Source: Gemmataceae bacterium (GTDB lineage Bacteria; Planctomycetota; Planctomycetia; Gemmatales; Gemmataceae). From it: DNA of 8,610 bases. The stretch is taken from contig JAFMJU010000151.1 in NCBI GenBank assembly GCA_017853285.1, positions 1 through 8,610 on the forward strand. Reading direction: 5' to 3'. The notes under the pieces were generated by a model, which saw only the letters and a list, made by a program, of their open reading frames with translations, did not search any database and had not been told where the DNA came from. This document shows, piece after piece, positions 5,999-8,610 of the stretch. Every line of letters starts with the position of its first letter. Within the stretch, counting starts at the first letter, position 1. The position numbers and the translations under genes were made by a program.

Positions 5999-7759
5999 AT
6001 GTTTTCCATTTTGGCCGTCCTTTCCCTGGCCTTGGCTGATACAACCGCCCCCAAGCCCCCCATCGGGGTCAAACTGGTCGAGACCTCCCTCACGCAGCCG
6101 GATACCGGGAAAACGGTTTCCCTGATTGAAGCCGCCAAGGAAAACCCCAAGGCGGTCCTGGTGTTTTTCCTCGATTCCTCCTGCCCTGTCTGCCAGAACT
6201 ATCTGGTTGCCATCGAGAAGCTGGCCAAATCCAAGGCGGACTCCGGCCTGAAGGTCGTGGGCATCAACAGCCGGCTGACCGATTCCCCCAAAGCCATCCT
6301 CCAGCACGCCAAAACCATGGGCCTATCCTTCCCCGTCCTGCAAGACCCCCACGGCAAGCTCGCAGCCAGGCTCGGTATCGACCGCGTCCCCTGCGCCCTG
6401 GTGCTCGACGAGGGCTTCACCGTCCGCTACCGCGGCCGCGTGGATGACCAGCACACCCCCGGCGTCTCCCGCGCCAAACCCACTACCCACGAATTGAAAG
6501 ACGCTGTCGAGTCAGTCCTCGCCAAGGAACAGGTCAAAACCCCCTGGACCGCCACCTCCGGCTGCCTGCTCACCCTCGAAGCCGAAGAGAAGAAATCCAA
6601 GGGCACCATCACCTGGTCCAACCGGATCGCCTCCATCGTCCAGAATCGTTGCCAGGAGTGCCATCGCCCCGGTGAAGCCGGCCCCTTCTCCCTGCTCAAC
6701 CCTGAAGACGCCCTCGGCTGGGCCCCCATGATCCGCGAGGTGATCGACAACGGCCGCATGCCTCCCTGGCACGCCGAGGCCCCCCGTGGCTACTTCGCCA
6801 ACGACCGCCGCCTCACCGACGAGGAGCGCAAGGACTTGCTGGCCTGGCTCGATGATGGCTGCCCCCGCGGCAACCCCGCCGAGGATCCCGCCCCCCGCAA
6901 ATTCGTCGAGGGTTGGCGCATCGGCCAGCCAGACCGCATCATCACCATGAACAAGGAGGTGAAGGTTCCCGCCCAGTTCGGCTACGGCCTCATGGGTATG
7001 CCCTACCAATATGTCCCCGCCGGCGAGGCCTTCACTGAAGACACCTGGGTGACCGCCGTCGAGGCCAAGCCTGACCAGCGGGCCCAGATCCACCACATCA
7101 TCGTTTATGTCGTTCCCGCGGGGCAAAAATTCCCGCAACCCCGGCGCGGCGACCCCGACACCTTCGGCGCCGCCATGCTCACCGCCTATGTCCCCGGCGA
7201 CGAACCCGTCATCTACCCCGCCGGCATGGCCAAGAAGATTCCAAAGGGCTCCAGCCTGTTGTTCCAGATGCACTACACCCCCAACGGCCGGGCCGTGACC
7301 GATCGCTCCAGCGTCGGCATCAAGACCTCCAAAACCCCGCCCAAACACGAGGTGCACACACGCGCCATCCCCAACCAGCGAATCCGCATCCCCGCCAACC
7401 ACCCCAACTTCGAGGTCCGCTCCGGCAGCCTTTTCAAGAAGGATGCCGTCATCCTCTCCTTCTCCCCCCACATGCACCTGCGCGGCAAGGACTTCGAGTT
7501 CCTCACCCGCGATTCCGCGGGCAAGCTCCAGTCGGTCGCACGCGTCCCCAAATACGATTTCAACTGGCAGGAAAGCTACCACCTCAGGCAGCCCCTCAAG
7601 GTCCCGGCCGGCACCCGCGTCGAGTGCGTCGCCCACTACGACAATTCAAAAGAAAACCCCTTCAATCCCGACCCGTCCAAGGAGGTCCGCTGGGGCGACA
7701 TGACCTGGGAGGAGATGATGATCGGCTTCCTCGATTACTACCACGAGACCGGTTCCTGA
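5999..7759 (+). CDS. Secreted redoxin / cytochrome c / PHM-like copper-domain fusion protein
   Basis: 586 residues. A short signal peptide (about 1-13, FSILAVLSLALA) is followed by a thioredoxin-like AhpC/TlpA-type domain (about 20-175) with active-site C62-P-V-C65 and a cis-Pro-like V130-P131-C132. Next comes one c-type haem motif, CQECH at 218-222, with a likely Met ligand in RMPPWHA. The C-terminal half (about 300-586) resembles copper type II ascorbate-dependent monooxygenases (PHM/DBM fold). H365-H366 (HHIIVY) and H425 (QMHYTPNG) match the CuH ligands; H491 and H493 (PHMHLRG) with M573 (WEEMM) match the CuM ligands. It is expected in the periplasm or outside the cell, moving electrons from thiols or haem to copper; the substrate is unknown. 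ATG at 5999 is chosen because it starts the signal peptide directly, though its ribosome binding site is weak; TTG 5948 and ATG 5951 are in-frame alternatives. A strong terminator follows. Confidence 0.85.
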   Translation: MFSILAVLSLALADTTAPKPPIGVKLVETSLTQPDTGKTVSLIEAAKENPKAVLVFFLDSSCPVCQNYLVAIEKLAKSKADSGLKVVGINSRLTDSPKAILQHAKTMGLSFPVLQDPHGKLAARLGIDRVPCALVLDEGFTVRYRGRVDDQHTPGVSRAKPTTHELKDAVESVLAKEQVKTPWTATSGCLLTLEAEEKKSKGTITWSNRIASIVQNRCQECHRPGEAGPFSLLNPEDALGWAPMIREVIDNGRMPPWHAEAPRGYFANDRRLTDEERKDLLAWLDDGCPRGNPAEDPAPRKFVEGWRIGQPDRIITMNKEVKVPAQFGYGLMGMPYQYVPAGEAFTEDTWVTAVEAKPDQRAQIHHIIVYVVPAGQKFPQPRRGDPDTFGAAMLTAYVPGDEPVIYPAGMAKKIPKGSSLLFQMHYTPNGRAVTDRSSVGIKTSKTPPKHEVHTRAIPNQRIRIPANHPNFEVRSGSLFKKDAVILSFSPHMHLRGKDFEFLTRDSAGKLQSVARVPKYDFNWQESYHLRQPLKVPAGTRVECVAHYDNSKENPFNPDPSKEVRWGDMTWEEMMIGFLDYYHETGS

Positions 7760-7794
7760 TATCCGGGTTGTGACGGTCACGCGGTCGGTATGTT

Positions 7795-7833
7795 CGTCGG
7801 GGGGTGGCCAACCCGCCCCCCGACGATTTTTTT
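7795..7833 (+). terminator. Strong rho-independent terminator after the redox/copper gene
   Basis: A perfect 10-bp inverted repeat, CGTCGGGGGG (7795-7804) and CCCCCCGACG (7816-7825), can be extended inward by one T-G and two G-C pairs around a CCAAC loop. After one A it is followed by seven T residues (7827-7833). This is a textbook intrinsic terminator reading rightward, starting 35 nt after the redox/copper gene stop, and it separates that gene from the tolC-like gene. Confidence 0.93.
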
Positions 7834-7875
7834 CCTGAAGCGCGGGGCAGAATGGAACGCACCTCTTTCTGTTTC

Positions 7876-7879
7876 GGAG
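7876..7879 (+). promoter_or_regulatory. Ribosome binding site of the TolC-family gene
   Basis: GGAG lies 6 nt before the ATG at 7886, supporting that start over the same-frame Met 14 codons further in. The promoter must lie in the roughly 50 nt after the terminator, but no clear -35/-10 pair is visible. Confidence 0.6.
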
Positions 7880-7885
7880 CAGGCC

Positions 7886-8610
7886 ATGCGTTCAAGGTGG
7901 TGGCATCTATTGGGCTCGGCCGTTTTCATGGCCTTGTCCTGCCCCGCGCCACTGCCCGCCCAGGAACTGGACCCTTCCAAGGCAGATTTCCAAGGCCTCG
8001 AACCCCGCTATCTCACGCTGCCCGAGTGCCTCGAGATCGCCCTGGCCAACCAGCCACGCATCCACGCCGAGCTGTCCAGCCAGGAATCCGCGCAGATCAC
8101 CGCGCGCTTCCTCAACAAGCTGAAACCCTTGGGCAAAGTCCAGCCGGCCCTGGGTGCCCGCATCGACCAGGCAAACCTCGGACTCACCCGCGCCCAGGCC
8201 GCCGTCAACCAGCAGGTCGAGGAGACCTTCTACGCGGTCCGCCGCGCCTACTACACCCACATCTTCGCCAAACGGGTGCTCCAGATCGCCGCCCCGCTGG
8301 AATTGGCCGCCCGCCGGACCGAGAACGCGCTGCTCCTCAAGAAACGGGTCGGCCTGATCCTTGAACCGGTGGCCAACCTCGACAAGCTCGAGGCGCGGCT
8401 GGGCAAACCGGTGGTTGACGTCTTGCTGGGGCTCCCAGGTCCCAACCTCGCCGAAGAGCCCCTCATCCGCAACGCGCTCCGCAAGCTGCAATGGACCGTC
8501 GCCGACGAGCGCATCCTCAACCGCCTCCACTTCCAGCACACCCAGATTAAAAAAAAGATCAACGATGCCGAGGGCGGCGCGCGCCAGTCCATCGCCCTGT
8601 TGGGCGAGGA
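7886..8610 (+). CDS. TolC-family outer membrane efflux protein, 5' part
   Basis: The frame is open from ATG 7886 to the window edge (241 codons) and continues beyond it. A signal peptide is clear: basic MRSRWWH start, hydrophobic core, and a probable cut after LPAQ (residues 23-26). The mature start YLTLPECLEIALANQPRI (42-59) is the usual beginning of TolC-type outer-membrane factors. It is followed by long helical stretches: QVEETFYAVRRAYYTHIFAK is the typical V-x-x-AYY helix, and the next coil runs through KLEARLGKPVVDVLLGL. TolC proteins form trimeric outer-membrane channels for type I secretion or RND efflux together with a periplasmic adaptor and an inner-membrane pump. Such partner genes may lie to the right of the window. 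The strong upstream terminator makes this the first gene of its own unit. Specificity cannot be told from this half. Confidence 0.85.
   Translation, partial: MRSRWWHLLGSAVFMALSCPAPLPAQELDPSKADFQGLEPRYLTLPECLEIALANQPRIHAELSSQESAQITARFLNKLKPLGKVQPALGARIDQANLGLTRAQAAVNQQVEETFYAVRRAYYTHIFAKRVLQIAAPLELAARRTENALLLKKRVGLILEPVANLDKLEARLGKPVVDVLLGLPGPNLAEEPLIRNALRKLQWTVADERILNRLHFQHTQIKKKINDAEGGARQSIALLGE

Noticed and set aside
6512..7636. Open frame of 374 codons on the minus strand opposite the redox/copper gene
   Set aside because: It is rich in Gly, Val, Ala, Asp and Glu with no motif, and it lies opposite a gene whose metal ligands are all in order.
7770..7780. Inverted repeat GTGAC-G-GTCAC just after the redox/copper gene
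   Set aside because: The arms are 5 bp with a 1-nt centre and only one copy; too little to call an operator, and the real terminator lies 15 nt further on.
7804..8364. Open + strand frame of 186 codons overlapping the tolC-like gene
   Set aside because: It would start inside the terminator hairpin and gives Pro/Arg/Gly-rich nonsense, whereas the frame from 7886 has a signal peptide and TolC-type sequence.

Overview
This is a GC-rich bacterial window with five complete protein genes on the + strand or facing it, one complete gene on the minus strand, and one gene cut by the right edge (seven in all counting the partial tolC-like gene; a possible tail of another gene lies at the left edge). 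No rRNA, tRNA, CRISPR array, insertion sequence or prophage is visible. The gene content points to Planctomycetota or a related lineage: a secreted protein joining a redoxin, a c-type cytochrome and a PHM-like copper domain, a long periplasmic-type VWA/Bat cluster, and a TolC-type exporter. This assignment is an inference from family distribution only.

Left part (1-4260, + strand): a tightly packed likely operon. A calcineurin-like metallophosphoesterase is followed after 27 nt by a BatB/BatC-like fusion (VWA plus TPR-like region). This overlaps a BatD/BatE-like fusion by a few bases, and 14 nt later comes a DUF6428 protein with a cysteine-rich tail. The two fused genes together carry the Bat B-C-D-E modules, whose proteins act at the cytoplasmic membrane and in the periplasm. 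The usual partners MoxR, DUF58 and BatA are not in the window.

Middle (4278-5735, minus strand): a stand-alone BrxL-like AAA+ ATPase. It converges on the DUF6428 gene with 17 nt between the stops. It matches the ATPase part of the BREX protein BrxL but ends before any Lon-like protease domain, and no other BREX gene is present here.

Right part (5999-8610, + strand): after a 263-nt divergent intergenic region comes the secreted redoxin / cytochrome c / copper-monooxygenase-like protein with a nearly complete set of expected metal ligands. It ends in a very strong intrinsic terminator (7795-7833), followed by the 5' part of a TolC-family outer-membrane efflux protein that runs off the window.

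The strongest candidates for a second look are the three-domain redox/copper protein, the orphan protease-less BrxL, and the doubly fused Bat genes with signal-peptide-like segments buried at the fusion joints.
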